Source: Sphingomonas ginsengisoli An et al. 2013 (GTDB taxonomy: Bacteria > Pseudomonadota > Alphaproteobacteria > Sphingomonadales > Sphingomonadaceae). Taken from it: a DNA stretch of 64,000 nucleotides. The stretch lies in NCBI RefSeq assembly GCF_009363895.1, contig NZ_CP045434.1:744001-808000 (forward strand), written 5' to 3'. A program made the position numbers and the translations under genes. This document shows positions 38,180 through 47,289 of this stretch, in pieces (position 1 is the stretch's first letter; the number at the start of each line of letters is the position of its first letter). Under the pieces are notes generated by a model. The model had not been told where the DNA came from. It saw nothing but the letters and a program-made list of their open reading frames with translations, and ran no database searches.

Positions 38180-38650
38180 TCAGGCGAGGCGCCGCGGCGC
38201 AGTCTCGAACGCAGTGCCGTCCTTGCGGGTATAGCGTCCATCCGGCGTGAACAGCATGTCGATGTCGCTGTAGCCGCCGCCACCGCCGCCACCGCCGCCG
38301 ATCACCACGAAAGCGCAATTCTGGTCGCTGTCGTTGCGCAGATGGTGCCCCACCCCCGTGCCCTTCGGCCAAGACGCGCAATCTCCGGGCCGCATGATGG
38401 TCGTGCCATCGTCCTCAACCAGCACCGCCTCGCCCTCGAGCATGACGAGGAACTCGTCCTCCTCGTCATGCCAGTGCCGTTGGCTCGACCAGGCGCCCGG
38501 CTTGAGCACGACGTGGCTGACCGCAAAATCTGTCAGCCCACTCGGTGGCGCGAGCCGCCGATACCACCGCCCGGCCACCGCCGCGTCGTGCGGTGGCGGG
38601 TAGCCCGTGCGGTTGACCTGCTCGATCGCCTCCAGGTCGAGTTTCGGCAT
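38180..38650 (-). CDS. Cupin domain protein with a nine-glycine run
   Basis: 156-residue cupin-fold protein. Metal-site motif QRHWHDEEDEFLVMLEGEAVLVEDDG (His residues 59 and 61, Glu 65) and second half with PGDCASWPKGTGVGHHLRN match the family. A run of nine glycines at residues 118-126 follows VVI and precedes YSDIDMLF. The C-terminal YSDIDMLFTPDGRYTRKDG looks like a conserved unit. Function unknown; such cupins bind sugars or small metabolites. It sits convergent with the GST gene. Confidence 0.82.
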   Translation of the reverse strand: MPKLDLEAIEQVNRTGYPPPHDAAVAGRWYRRLAPPSGLTDFAVSHVVLKPGAWSSQRHWHDEEDEFLVMLEGEAVLVEDDGTTIMRPGDCASWPKGTGVGHHLRNDSDQNCAFVVIGGGGGGGGGYSDIDMLFTPDGRYTRKDGTAFETAPRRLA

Positions 38651-38678
38651 CCTTGGCTCCGTGCTAGCGCTCGCGTCC

Positions 38679-39809
38679 ATGCTCACTATCGACCCGGTCG
38701 ACCTCGCCGCCAAGCTGATTTCCATCCCCTCGGTGACGCCCGCCAGCGGCCCAGTGTTCGACGCGCTCGAAGCGATGCTCGCGCCGCTGGGCTTCACCGT
38801 CCACCGCTTCACGCTCGGCGAAGCGCCCGACGGCCCGACCGAGAATATGGTCGCCATCCGCGAATGCGGACCTGGCCCGCACTTTGGCTTCGCCGGTCAC
38901 CTCGACGTCGTCCCCGCCGGTGACGGCTGGAGCGGCGATCCCTTCGTCGCAAGGATCGAGGACAGCCGCCTGATCGGCCGCGGCGCCAACGACATGAAGA
39001 GCGCGATCGCTGCTTTCGTCGCCGCGGTCGCCGCGGTCGAGCAGCAGCGCGGTACCCTCTCTCTCCTGATCACCGGCGACGAGGAAGGCTACGCCACCTA
39101 CGGCACCCCGCGGATCATCGACTGGCTGAACGAGCGCGGTATCCGTCCCGACATGATCCTGATCGGCGAGCCGACCAGCGAGCAGCGCCTCGGCGACACC
39201 GTCAAGATCGGTCGCCGCGGCTCGGCCAACATGTGGCTGACCGTGCCCGGCACGCAGGGCCATGTCGCCTACCCGCACAAGGCCGACAATCCGGTCGGGC
39301 GTCTGGCGCGGATCGTCGCCGCGCTCGACGCGCTCCACCTCGACGACGGCACCGACCAGTTCCCGCCCTCGAACCTCGAATTTACCGGCCTCGCGACCCC
39401 GACGCAGGCAAGCAACGTCATCCCCGGCGAGGCCACCGCCCAGCTCAACATCCGCTTCAATAGCCTCCAGCGCGGTCAGGCGCTGGTTGAACAGGTCACC
39501 GTCATCGCACAGGAGATCGCTCACGAGGCGACGGTCAGGGCGCGCATCTCGGGCGAGGCATTTCTCACCCCGCCGGGCGAACTCTACGAATTGGTGGTCG
39601 GCGCAATCGAGGCGGAGACCGGGCTCACGCCTACCCTTTCGACCAGCGGCGGCACGTCGGACGGCCGTTTCCTCATCCAGCTCTGTCCGGTGGTCGATTT
39701 CGGCCTGCCCAATGCGACCATGCACAAGCTCGACGAAAGCGCCGGGGTCGAGGACATCCGGGCCTTGGCCCGCATCTACGCGCGGATCGTCGCGCGCGTG
39801 GTCGGCTAA
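38679..39809 (+). CDS. dapE: Succinyl-diaminopimelate desuccinylase
   Basis: 376-residue zinc peptidase-fold enzyme of lysine/diaminopimelate synthesis, which supplies the cell wall crosslink residue. Metal ligands are visible: His in FAGHLDVVPAGDGW, the bridging Asp in GRGANDMKSAIA, the Glu pair in GDEEGYA and the Glu in GEPTS. The lid region and C-terminal NATMHKLDE are typical. Start ATG 38679. Converges with the GGDEF-EAL gene with a four-base overlap. Confidence 0.95.
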   Translation: MLTIDPVDLAAKLISIPSVTPASGPVFDALEAMLAPLGFTVHRFTLGEAPDGPTENMVAIRECGPGPHFGFAGHLDVVPAGDGWSGDPFVARIEDSRLIGRGANDMKSAIAAFVAAVAAVEQQRGTLSLLITGDEEGYATYGTPRIIDWLNERGIRPDMILIGEPTSEQRLGDTVKIGRRGSANMWLTVPGTQGHVAYPHKADNPVGRLARIVAALDALHLDDGTDQFPPSNLEFTGLATPTQASNVIPGEATAQLNIRFNSLQRGQALVEQVTVIAQEIAHEATVRARISGEAFLTPPGELYELVVGAIEAETGLTPTLSTSGGTSDGRFLIQLCPVVDFGLPNATMHKLDESAGVEDIRALARIYARIVARVVG

Positions 39810-41494
39810 GCCGCGCCGCGCAGGCCCCGCTCGCCGCCGCGCGCCCAGGCGACGAATTCGGTCTCGAACATCGGCTGGGCGAAGACGAAGCCCTGCACCG
39901 TCTGGCAGCCCATCGCGCGCAGGATGTCGGCCTGCTCGACCGTTTCGACCGCCTCGGCGACGACCTCGCAGCCGACGCCCTTGACCAGGTGGATCACCGC
40001 CTGGACGATCACCCGCGCCTTTTCACTGGTGGTGATCTCGTCGATCAACGACGGGTCGAGCTTGACCCGGTCGATCGGCAAATTGCGAAGCCGCGCGATG
40101 TTCGAATAGCCGGTGCCGAAATCGTCGAGCGCGATGGTTGCGCCATCGGCCCGCAGCGCGGCGATTTCCTTCATCACCGCGTCCGAGCAATCCATCGCGG
40201 CGCTCTCGGTGAACTCGAGTTCGATTTGCGACAGCGGCACGCCGGCATTGGCAAAGGTCTGCCGCAGCCGGGTGATAAAGTCCGTCCGGTCGAGCTGGCG
40301 CGGGCTGACGTTGAACGCCAGCCGCTTCTTGCGCGCCCCGCTCTCGTTCCACGAGGCGACCAGCGCCGCCACTTCGGCGACCACCCAGTCGCCGATCTCG
40401 CCGATGATCCCGGTCTGCTCGGCAATGTCGATGAAGGTGCCGGGCGCGCGCATCCCGTCGCGCGGGTGATTCCACCGCAGCAGCGCCTCGGCGCCGGTGA
40501 TCTCGCCGGTCATCAGGCTCAATTGCGGCTGCAGCGCGAGGAGGAACTCACCGCGCTGAACCGCTTCGGTCAGCGCCTTCTCAGTCTCGATCTTGCTGCT
40601 GTATTCGTTCGCTAGTTCGTCGCTGAACAAGCAGTGCTGATTACCGCCCAAATGCTTGGCCCGGTACATCGCAATGTCGGCCGAACGCATCAGCGCCTCG
40701 ATCCCGACTCCATGCTCGGGCGACATCGCGACCCCGACCGACGCGCCGATGTCGACGCTGTGGCCGTGCATCTCGAACGGTTCGCCGATGGCCAGCACCA
40801 CTCGCCGCGCCAGCCGTTCGGCCTCCTCGGGACTGGCGACGTCGGGGAAAAGGAGAGTGAATTCGTCCCCGGCCAACCGGGCGACCAGCGCGCGCGACGC
40901 GCCCGTCTTCGATTCGCCGTTCACCACCACTCGAAGCCGGTTGGCGACCATCACCAGCAGCTGATCGCCGCGGGCGTGGCCGAGGCTGTCGTTGACCATC
41001 TTGAAGCGGTCGAGGTCGACGAACAGCAGCGCGGCGGTGCCGGTCGCGGGCAGCTCGCGCATCACCCGCTCGGCCTCGGCGCGGAAATTGAGGCGATTCG
41101 GCAGCGAGGTGACCGGATCGTACATGCCCAGCGCATGCGCATTCTCGATCGACGCGCGGACTTCGGCGAACAGGCGGTCGACCGCCGAGGCGAGCTTGGG
41201 ATGGACCTGCCCGACCACCGCCGGCGCCGGGCTGGTGAGGTCGCCCTCCTCCACCGCGAGCAATCGGTCGCGCAGCGACGCCAGCGCGCGCGCACTCTCG
41301 CTGTTGGGACGTTCGGAGGCGATATAGCTGACCAGCAGGCAGAACATGCCGGCGACCAGGCTGGCGACGATCTGCTCGTTGACCTGGCCGAGGAACATGA
41401 AGGCGCACAGCGTAAACAGGAACGACGCCAGCCCTGCCCCCGCGGACAGAACCACGTTGCTCAGTTTTTGCTTGGTGCCGTCTTGCATGCCCAT
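39806..41494 (-). CDS. Membrane-bound GGDEF-EAL protein (cyclic-di-GMP turnover)
   Basis: 562-residue signalling protein. Two N-terminal membrane helices (about residues 12-34 and 42-58) are followed by a HAMP-like linker. The GGDEF domain carries AGDEF at 208-212 instead of GGDEF, a variant that can still be active. An EAL domain follows with GAEALLRWNHP (EAL near 340), the metal and base residues in ELEFTESAAM, DDFGTGYSNIARL and the later EAVET region. Probably a phosphodiesterase, perhaps with residual cyclase activity. No sensory domain apart from the membrane part is seen. Confidence 0.9.
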   Translation of the reverse strand: MGMQDGTKQKLSNVVLSAGAGLASFLFTLCAFMFLGQVNEQIVASLVAGMFCLLVSYIASERPNSESARALASLRDRLLAVEEGDLTSPAPAVVGQVHPKLASAVDRLFAEVRASIENAHALGMYDPVTSLPNRLNFRAEAERVMRELPATGTAALLFVDLDRFKMVNDSLGHARGDQLLVMVANRLRVVVNGESKTGASRALVARLAGDEFTLLFPDVASPEEAERLARRVVLAIGEPFEMHGHSVDIGASVGVAMSPEHGVGIEALMRSADIAMYRAKHLGGNQHCLFSDELANEYSSKIETEKALTEAVQRGEFLLALQPQLSLMTGEITGAEALLRWNHPRDGMRAPGTFIDIAEQTGIIGEIGDWVVAEVAALVASWNESGARKKRLAFNVSPRQLDRTDFITRLRQTFANAGVPLSQIELEFTESAAMDCSDAVMKEIAALRADGATIALDDFGTGYSNIARLRNLPIDRVKLDPSLIDEITTSEKARVIVQAVIHLVKGVGCEVVAEAVETVEQADILRAMGCQTVQGFVFAQPMFETEFVAWARGGERGLRGAA

Positions 41495-41547
41495 CGAACC
41501 ATGCGGCGTAAACGGGCAGCGTTAAGAAACCGTGAGAGCCCGGCGAC

Positions 41548-42090
41548 TCAGCGGCGAAGGATGAGGTAGAGGCTCCCGCCCCCGCCGTGGCGTCTATGCG
41601 CGCTCCTGACCGCGGAGATTCGTTCGGCATGGCGCGACACCGCCAGCCAGTCGTGGACCGCGGCGCGAATCTTGCCACGCTGGATCGGCGGCTCGCCCGG
41701 CCGATGATGCCCCGTCACCAGCAAGACCACCCGGTCGCCGGCCGCGATCGCCTGCTCGATCACCCGGTCGATCGCCTCCCACGCCGCGTCGAGCGAATAG
41801 CCATGGAGGTCGAGCGTGCGGTCGACCGCGACCGTCCCGCCCTTCAAGCGCCGTTCCCAATGGCCGTCGAGGTTGCCGTGGACGGTCGGCCGTCCGCGGC
41901 TAACCGGCGAAGTCGGCCGGGCGGGTGGAACACGACCCTTTACGCGCGGCAGGGCAGCGACGGGTGGCAATGGCGTCGGAGGTGTCGCCGCCGCAGGTTT
42001 GGTCGGCGGCAACGGCTCGCGGCTCAGCGGCCGGATCGTCGCGGTCACTCGCGACCAGAGTTCGGCTTCCTCAGGGTCGAGCTGGCGCAC
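41548..42090 (-). CDS. Smr domain protein
   Basis: 180 residues: a Pro-rich N-terminal linker, then an Smr (MutS2 C-terminal-like) nuclease domain with LDLHGYSLDAAWEAIDRVI, VTGHHRP and the GGGGSLYLILRR end typical of stand-alone Smr proteins. The DLHG and TGH motifs carry the likely catalytic residues. Start is GTG 42090, overlapping the mltA end by about 20 bases (mltA ends at 42071). RNA/DNA endonuclease role is inferred. Confidence 0.87.
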   Translation of the reverse strand: MRQLDPEEAELWSRVTATIRPLSREPLPPTKPAAATPPTPLPPVAALPRVKGRVPPARPTSPVSRGRPTVHGNLDGHWERRLKGGTVAVDRTLDLHGYSLDAAWEAIDRVIEQAIAAGDRVVLLVTGHHRPGEPPIQRGKIRAAVHDWLAVSRHAERISAVRSAHRRHGGGGSLYLILRR

Positions 42091-43300
42091 TGACGACCGC
42101 CCCCGCAGCCGCGGCGGCCTGCGCCGCCTGCACTCTTGCCACCGTTCCGCGCGGCAACAGCAACAGCGCCTCGCCCTTGGCGGCCATGCCCCCGGCGAGC
42201 GCGTGCGCCTCGTCGCCGGCGCCCCAGAAGGTGTCGACCCGGTTGGCGCCCTTGATCGCCCCGCCGGTATCCTGCGCGATCCACAGCCCGCCGGGTTCGG
42301 GCCGGTCGAGGCCGAGCCAGACCGGCGCGCCGAGCGGGATGAACAACGGGTCCGCCGCCACCGTCGACCGCGGGGTCACCGGCACGCCCAGCGCCCCGAG
42401 CGGCCCCGGCCCGGTCAGCTCCTTGAAGAAGATGTAGCTCGTATTCTCGCGCATCAGCGCCTTGCCGCCATCGGGCTGGCTGCGCATCCACGCCTTGATC
42501 GCGTCGGTGTTGGCGCCGCCGGGCGGAAGCAGCCCGCGCTCGCGCAGCAAGCGTCCGATCGCCACATAATCACGCCCGTTCTGGCCGTCATAGCCGATCC
42601 GCATCACCGAGCCGTCGGGCAGCCGCAACCGCCCCGAGCCCTGAATCTCGACAAAGAACAATTCGATCGGGTCAGCGGCATAAGCGAGCTCGAGCCCCTT
42701 GCCCGCCAGCGCCCCGTCCTCGACCTCGGCGCGGGTGAAATAGAGCACGCACTGCCCGGTCAGCGGATCGATCCGCCCCCGCCCGGTCTGCCCGTCCACA
42801 CGGGTGCAGCGGACGAGGTCGGTCGGAGTGCGATAGATCGGCACCGCAAAGCCGGGACCCGGCACTCGGCTGCCGAGGATCTCGGGCTCGTAATAGCCGG
42901 TGGCGAAGGCGGGATCGGCGCCGATCCGCGCCCATTCGAACCGTCCCTCGAAGAACGCCTTGGCCCCGCCCGGCGCGACCAGCGCGGCCTCAGCGCAGAG
43001 CGGCTGCCAGTCCGTGCCTGCGGTCAGCCCCGAGGTGTCGACGCGGCGGACGAGCTTCGGGCAGCTGAGCCGGAACGCTGCCAGCGCTCGCTCGGTCTGC
43101 GCCGGATCGAGCGGGCGCGGGTCGGCCAGGCTCACGGTCGCGGCGGCGGCCCGCGCCGGCTTGGGCGGAACGACCACCGGCGGCGGGGCCGGAGTCACGA
43201 CCGGCGGGCTGGTGACGGGCGGAAGCGGCGGCCGGGTGGCGCAGGCCGCGCTCAGCAGCGCGGCGCCGAGGGCGACCAGCAGTCGGGGACGGAAGATCAC
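42071..43300 (-). CDS. mltA: Membrane-bound lytic murein transglycosylase A
   Basis: 409-residue lipoprotein that cleaves peptidoglycan glycan strands. Signal peptide with lipobox LSAAC near residue 20. The catalytic 3D domain has GYYEPEI, FFVEIQGSGRLRLPDG, RIGYDGQNGRDY, and aspartates in AADPLFIPLG, WIAQDTGGAI and VDTFWGAGDEA. Start is GTG 43300 overlapping the previous stop (GTGA). Belongs to an operon with the Tim44-like gene upstream and Smr downstream. Confidence 0.93.
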   Translation of the reverse strand: MIFRPRLLVALGAALLSAACATRPPLPPVTSPPVVTPAPPPVVVPPKPARAAAATVSLADPRPLDPAQTERALAAFRLSCPKLVRRVDTSGLTAGTDWQPLCAEAALVAPGGAKAFFEGRFEWARIGADPAFATGYYEPEILGSRVPGPGFAVPIYRTPTDLVRCTRVDGQTGRGRIDPLTGQCVLYFTRAEVEDGALAGKGLELAYAADPIELFFVEIQGSGRLRLPDGSVMRIGYDGQNGRDYVAIGRLLRERGLLPPGGANTDAIKAWMRSQPDGGKALMRENTSYIFFKELTGPGPLGALGVPVTPRSTVAADPLFIPLGAPVWLGLDRPEPGGLWIAQDTGGAIKGANRVDTFWGAGDEAHALAGGMAAKGEALLLLPRGTVARVQAAQAAAAAGAVVSAPARP

Positions 43301-43953
43301 TCTTCGTCGTCGGTCTCGACCAGGATCCAGCTCGGATCGCGGTTCGCGAGGTCGCGGCGGAAGGTCCACTTATCGCGGGTCTGCACCGCATCCGACAGCG
43401 ATCCGGCGATCACCTCGCCCGCGCTGTCGCGGGTGACAGCAGCGATGTCGGCTTCGAACCGCACCGCCACGGTCGCCACTGTCTTGTCGAGCGCCGCGGA
43501 CGCGATCACCGACTGCTCGATCGCCACCAGCCGGTTGTCGAGCCGATGGCCCGCGCTCTCGCGCTCGGCGACGGCATGGGCGAAGGTCGCATAGACTTCG
43601 GCATCGACGAACTGGCGCACCGGCTCGAGCTGGCCGCGCCAGAAAGCCTCGAGGATCATCCGATAAGCCGACTGCGCGCCTTCGAGGAAGCGCGCGACAT
43701 CGAACGAATGGTCAGCCGCGAGGATCGCGCGGACACCCGGCCCGGCGGTCGGCAGATAGGCATCCCCAGTCGGCTCGCTCGCATTGGCGGGCGCCAGCGG
43801 GGCCGGCGCCGGACGCGCCGTCGCGGCGGCGTCCTGCTGCTCGGCAGGCTTGAGGGTCAGCTGCTGCTCATGCCCCGTCCGTTCGCCCAGCACGCTGTAG
43901 AGCCGCAGGCCGATGAAGAGGGCCACAAGGGCGAGGATGATGATCGAGGTCAA
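43297..43953 (-). CDS. Tim44-like domain protein (TimA)
   Basis: 218 residues: an N-terminal membrane helix (MTSIIILALVALFIGLRLYSVL), Ala/Pro-rich linker and a Tim44-like domain from about residue 85, with FLEGAQSAYRMILEAFWRGQLEPVRQFV and a C-terminal VQTRDKWTFRRDL, as in alphaproteobacterial TimA. Bacterial homologues are linked to membrane protein handling. Start is TTG 43953. Divergent from secB across a 200-base gap, which fits a shared protein-export context. Confidence 0.87.
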   Translation of the reverse strand: MTSIIILALVALFIGLRLYSVLGERTGHEQQLTLKPAEQQDAAATARPAPAPLAPANASEPTGDAYLPTAGPGVRAILAADHSFDVARFLEGAQSAYRMILEAFWRGQLEPVRQFVDAEVYATFAHAVAERESAGHRLDNRLVAIEQSVIASAALDKTVATVAVRFEADIAAVTRDSAGEVIAGSLSDAVQTRDKWTFRRDLANRDPSWILVETDDEE

Positions 43954-44153
43954 AGGGCTGGTCCAGTTTCGCGGGTTTCAACGCACAACATAGGCTTTGC
44001 GCCGCATCGCTCCAAGCCCCGCTGTTGCGTCCCGCTGCGGCCCGGCGCGGCATTGCGCCGCCCTGACCCGGCTGCTAGGCGCGCTGACCAGCCGGGGCGG
44101 CGCCATCGTGGCGCGCGACCGGAGCGCAATTCATCGTAAGGTTTGAACCTCTT
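43954..44153. promoter_or_regulatory. Divergent intergenic region between TimA and secB
   Basis: 200 bases without a gene, containing the promoters for TimA/mltA/Smr (minus) and secB/murJ (plus). I see a GC-rich region with imperfect palindromes (GCGCGGCATTGCGCCGC near 44050) but no clear -35/-10 pairs. Confidence 0.4.
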
Positions 44154-44678
44154 ATGGCCGAGCAGGACAGCATCAACCCCACCAACGGCGACGCCACGCT
44201 GGCGCCTGCCGGCGACCAGCCGCAGGTCGCGGCGCTGGCGCAATATATCAAGGACCTGTCGGTCGAGAATCCGTCCAGCCCGGCGGTCTTCCAGTGGCAG
44301 GAGCAGCCGCAGCTCGACGTCCAGTTCAACATCGCCGTCAACAAGGTCGGCGACGACGTCCATGAGGTGGTGCTCAAGATCGACGCCTCGGCCAAGAGCC
44401 AGAGTGGCGTCCATTTCGTCGTCGACCTGTCCTACGGCGGCCTGTTCGCGGTCCGCAACGTCCCCGAGGACGCGCTGCAGGGCTTCCTGCTGATCGACGG
44501 CCCGCGCCTGCTCTTCCCGTTCGCCCGCCAGATCATCGCCGGCGCGACCCAGGACCTCGGCTTCCCGCCGCTGATGCTCGACCCGATCGACTTCGCCGCC
44601 GCCTTCATGGCGCAGATGGATCAGCAGCAGGGTCAGGCCGGGGGCGCGATCCCGTCGGGCGAGCCGACCGTCCAGTAA
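44154..44678 (+). CDS. secB: Protein-export chaperone SecB
   Basis: 174-residue tetrameric chaperone that keeps preproteins unfolded for SecA. Family signatures YIKDLSVENPSSP, PQLDVQFNIAVNK, and VHFVVDLSYGGLFAV, FPFARQIIAGATQDLGFPPLMLDPIDF are all present. The C-terminal tail after about residue 155 is Gln/Gly-rich. Start ATG 44154. Five bases separate it from murJ. Confidence 0.96.
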   Translation: MAEQDSINPTNGDATLAPAGDQPQVAALAQYIKDLSVENPSSPAVFQWQEQPQLDVQFNIAVNKVGDDVHEVVLKIDASAKSQSGVHFVVDLSYGGLFAVRNVPEDALQGFLLIDGPRLLFPFARQIIAGATQDLGFPPLMLDPIDFAAAFMAQMDQQQGQAGGAIPSGEPTVQ

Positions 44679-44682
44679 CTCC

Positions 44683-46275
44683 ATGAACCTGTTCAAGGCG
44701 ACGGGGACCATTGGCGGGCTGACGCTCGCCAGTCGGGTCCTCGCGCTGGTTCGCGACAGCCTCCAGGCCCGTTACGTCGGCGCGAACTTCGCGTCCGACG
44801 CCTTTCTGGTCGCCTTTCGCCTGCCGAACATGTTCCGCGCTTTCTTCGCGGAAGGGGCCTTCTCGTCGGCCTTCATCCCGATGTTCAACCGCAAGCTGGC
44901 GGAGGAAGGCGGCGGGCGCGGCGCGGCCTTCGACTTCGCCGAGCGCTCGCTGTCGGTCCTGTTCGCCTTTCTCGCGGCGATGACCGTCACGCTGCTGCTC
45001 GCTGCCTGGCCGGTGACCTTCCTCCTGTCGGGCTTCGGCTTCCACAAGCAGCATCCGACGCCCGAGCAGTTCAGCTTCGCGGTCCAATTGGGCCGAATCA
45101 CCATCCCCTATCTGATGCTGATCTGCCTCGCCTCGCTGCTCGGCGGAATCCTCAATTCGCTCGAGCGCTTCTGGGTCAATGCGGCCGCCCCCATCCTGCT
45201 CAACATCGCGATGGTGGTCGCCCTGTTCGTCTTCCACGGTACCCCGGCGGAAACCGCGCAGGCGCAGGCGATCGCGGTTCCGGTCGGCGGATTGCTCCAG
45301 CTCGGCTGGCTCTATGCCGCCTGCCGCCAGGCCGGCATCTCGCTGCGGCCGCGGCTGCCGCGGCTCGACCCCGAGATCAAGCGGCTGATGGCACTCATCC
45401 TCCCCGCGGCGGTCGGCGCCGGCGCGGTGCAGCTCAACCTCGTCGTCTCGACTGCACTGTCGGGCTATCTGCTCGGCGAGGGCTCCATCTCCTACATCTA
45501 TTACGCCGACCGGCTGAACCAACTCCCCTTGGGCATGATTGGCATCGCGCTCGGCACCATCCTCTTGCCCACCGTCTCGCGCCTGCTCAGCGCGGGCGAG
45601 GACGCCAAGGCGATGGACACCCAGAACCGCGGCATGGAGCTCGCCCTCTTCCTCACCCTCCCCGCGATGGTCGCCTTGGTCGTCGCCGCCGAGCCGATCG
45701 TCCGCGGCCTCTTCCAATACGGCCACTTCGACCAGACCGACACGATCCGCTGCGCCTGGGCGCTCGCCGGCTTCTCGATCGGTCTGCCGTCCTACGTCCT
45801 CGTTAAAGTGCTCACCCCCGGCTATTACGCCCGCCACGACACCCGCACGCCCGTCCGCTACGCAATCCAGTCGGTGGTGGTGAACCTCGTCGCCAACATC
45901 ATCCTCATCCCCGTCCTCGCCCAGTACGGCTATGGCCATGTCGGCCCGCCGCTGGCGACCGCGCTGTCGTCGACCGTCAACGTCGCCTTGCTCTATCTGA
46001 CCCTCGTCCGCCGCGGCCATTTCGTCGCCGACGCGCAGCTCAAGCGGCGGATCCCGCGCCTCGCGCTCGCCGCCATCCTGATGGGCCTCGCCTTGTGGGG
46101 GTTCGACCAGTTGCTCGACCCGTGGCTGACCGGACGCCTGCTCGCCCGCTATGGCGCGCTGATCGTGCTGGTCGCGGGCGGCGCCGCCGTCTATGCCCTC
46201 GCCTGCTTCGTCACCGGCGCCTTCGTGCTCGGCGACGTCAAGCTGCTCCTTCGCCGTCGCTCGCAGAAAGCCTGA
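44683..46275 (+). CDS. murJ: Lipid II flippase MurJ
   Basis: 530-residue MATE-like membrane flippase that exports lipid II for peptidoglycan. N-terminal signature TIGGLTLASRVLALVRD and FFAEGAFSSAFIPMFNRK, 14 helices. It also has the conserved YYADRLNQLPLGMIGIALGT, and RGLFQYGHFD and GYYARHDTRTPVRY later. Length is normal. trpS follows after eight bases. Confidence 0.95.
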   Translation: MNLFKATGTIGGLTLASRVLALVRDSLQARYVGANFASDAFLVAFRLPNMFRAFFAEGAFSSAFIPMFNRKLAEEGGGRGAAFDFAERSLSVLFAFLAAMTVTLLLAAWPVTFLLSGFGFHKQHPTPEQFSFAVQLGRITIPYLMLICLASLLGGILNSLERFWVNAAAPILLNIAMVVALFVFHGTPAETAQAQAIAVPVGGLLQLGWLYAACRQAGISLRPRLPRLDPEIKRLMALILPAAVGAGAVQLNLVVSTALSGYLLGEGSISYIYYADRLNQLPLGMIGIALGTILLPTVSRLLSAGEDAKAMDTQNRGMELALFLTLPAMVALVVAAEPIVRGLFQYGHFDQTDTIRCAWALAGFSIGLPSYVLVKVLTPGYYARHDTRTPVRYAIQSVVVNLVANIILIPVLAQYGYGHVGPPLATALSSTVNVALLYLTLVRRGHFVADAQLKRRIPRLALAAILMGLALWGFDQLLDPWLTGRLLARYGALIVLVAGGAAVYALACFVTGAFVLGDVKLLLRRRSQKA

Positions 46276-46283
46276 CCCAAGCC

Positions 46284-47279
46284 ATGCGCGTCCTTTCCGG
46301 AATCCAGCCCACCGGCGGCCTGCACATCGGCAATCTGCTCGGCGCGATCCTGCGCTGGGTGCGGATGCAGGACGAAGCCGACTGCTTCTTCTTCCTCGCC
46401 GACCTCCATTCGCTCTCGGACTATGTCGAGCCGGCCACCCGCCTCGCCAACATCCGCGAGATGGCGGCAGCGCTCATCGCCAGCGGGATCGACCCCAAGC
46501 GCTCGGTCCTGTTCGCCCAGTCGGCCGTCCCCGCCCATGCCGAGCTGTGCTGGATCTTCAACGGCGTCGCCCGAATGGGCTGGCTCAACCGCATGACCCA
46601 GTGGAAGGACAAGGCGGGCAAGAATCGCGAAGGCGCCTCGGTCGCGCTGTTCGACTATCCGGTCCTCCAGGCCGCCGACATCCTGCTCTACCTGCCGACC
46701 CACGTGCCGGTCGGCGAAGATCAGAAGCAGCATGTCGAGCTGACCCGCGACATCGCGATCAAGTTCAACACCGACTATGAGACCGAGCTGTTCACCGTCC
46801 CCGAGCCGTTCATCGGCGGCGGCACCGCGGCCCGCGTCATGTCGCTCCGCGATGGCTCGGCCAAGATGAGCAAGTCCGATCCCTCGGACATGAGCCGGAT
46901 CAACCTCACCGACGACGACGACCTCATTCTCCAGAAGATTCGCAAGGCGCGCACCGATCCCGAGCCGCTGCCCGAGGACGCCGCACTGCTCGCCGACCGG
47001 CCCGAGGCGCGCAACCTCGTCGGGATCATGGCCGCGGTGCAGGACCGGTCGGTCGACGCCGTCCTTGCTGACCATGCCGGCCAGGGCTTCGGCCAGTTCA
47101 AGCCCGCGCTCGCCGACGCGCTGATCGCGCTGATCGGCCCACTGCGCACCCGGCTCCACGAGCTGCGCACCGATCCCGCCGAGCTCGACCGCATCCTCGC
47201 CGATGGCGCCGAGCGCGCCCGCGCGGTGGCCGACCCCGTCCTCGCCCGCGCCAAGTCGGCCGTCGGCCTGACCGCCTGA
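46284..47279 (+). CDS. trpS: Tryptophanyl-tRNA synthetase
   Basis: 331-residue class I aminoacyl-tRNA synthetase that charges tRNA-Trp. The HIGH motif is HIGN in GLHIGNLLGA. The KMSKS loop is present as AKMSKSDPSD. Length is normal for bacterial TrpRS. I start at ATG 46284 (MRVLSGIQPTGG), eight bases after murJ; a longer in-frame frame overlapping murJ is antisense-like. Confidence 0.96.
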   Translation: MRVLSGIQPTGGLHIGNLLGAILRWVRMQDEADCFFFLADLHSLSDYVEPATRLANIREMAAALIASGIDPKRSVLFAQSAVPAHAELCWIFNGVARMGWLNRMTQWKDKAGKNREGASVALFDYPVLQAADILLYLPTHVPVGEDQKQHVELTRDIAIKFNTDYETELFTVPEPFIGGGTAARVMSLRDGSAKMSKSDPSDMSRINLTDDDDLILQKIRKARTDPEPLPEDAALLADRPEARNLVGIMAAVQDRSVDAVLADHAGQGFGQFKPALADALIALIGPLRTRLHELRTDPAELDRILADGAERARAVADPVLARAKSAVGLTA

Positions 47280-47289
47280 GCCCCTGCCC

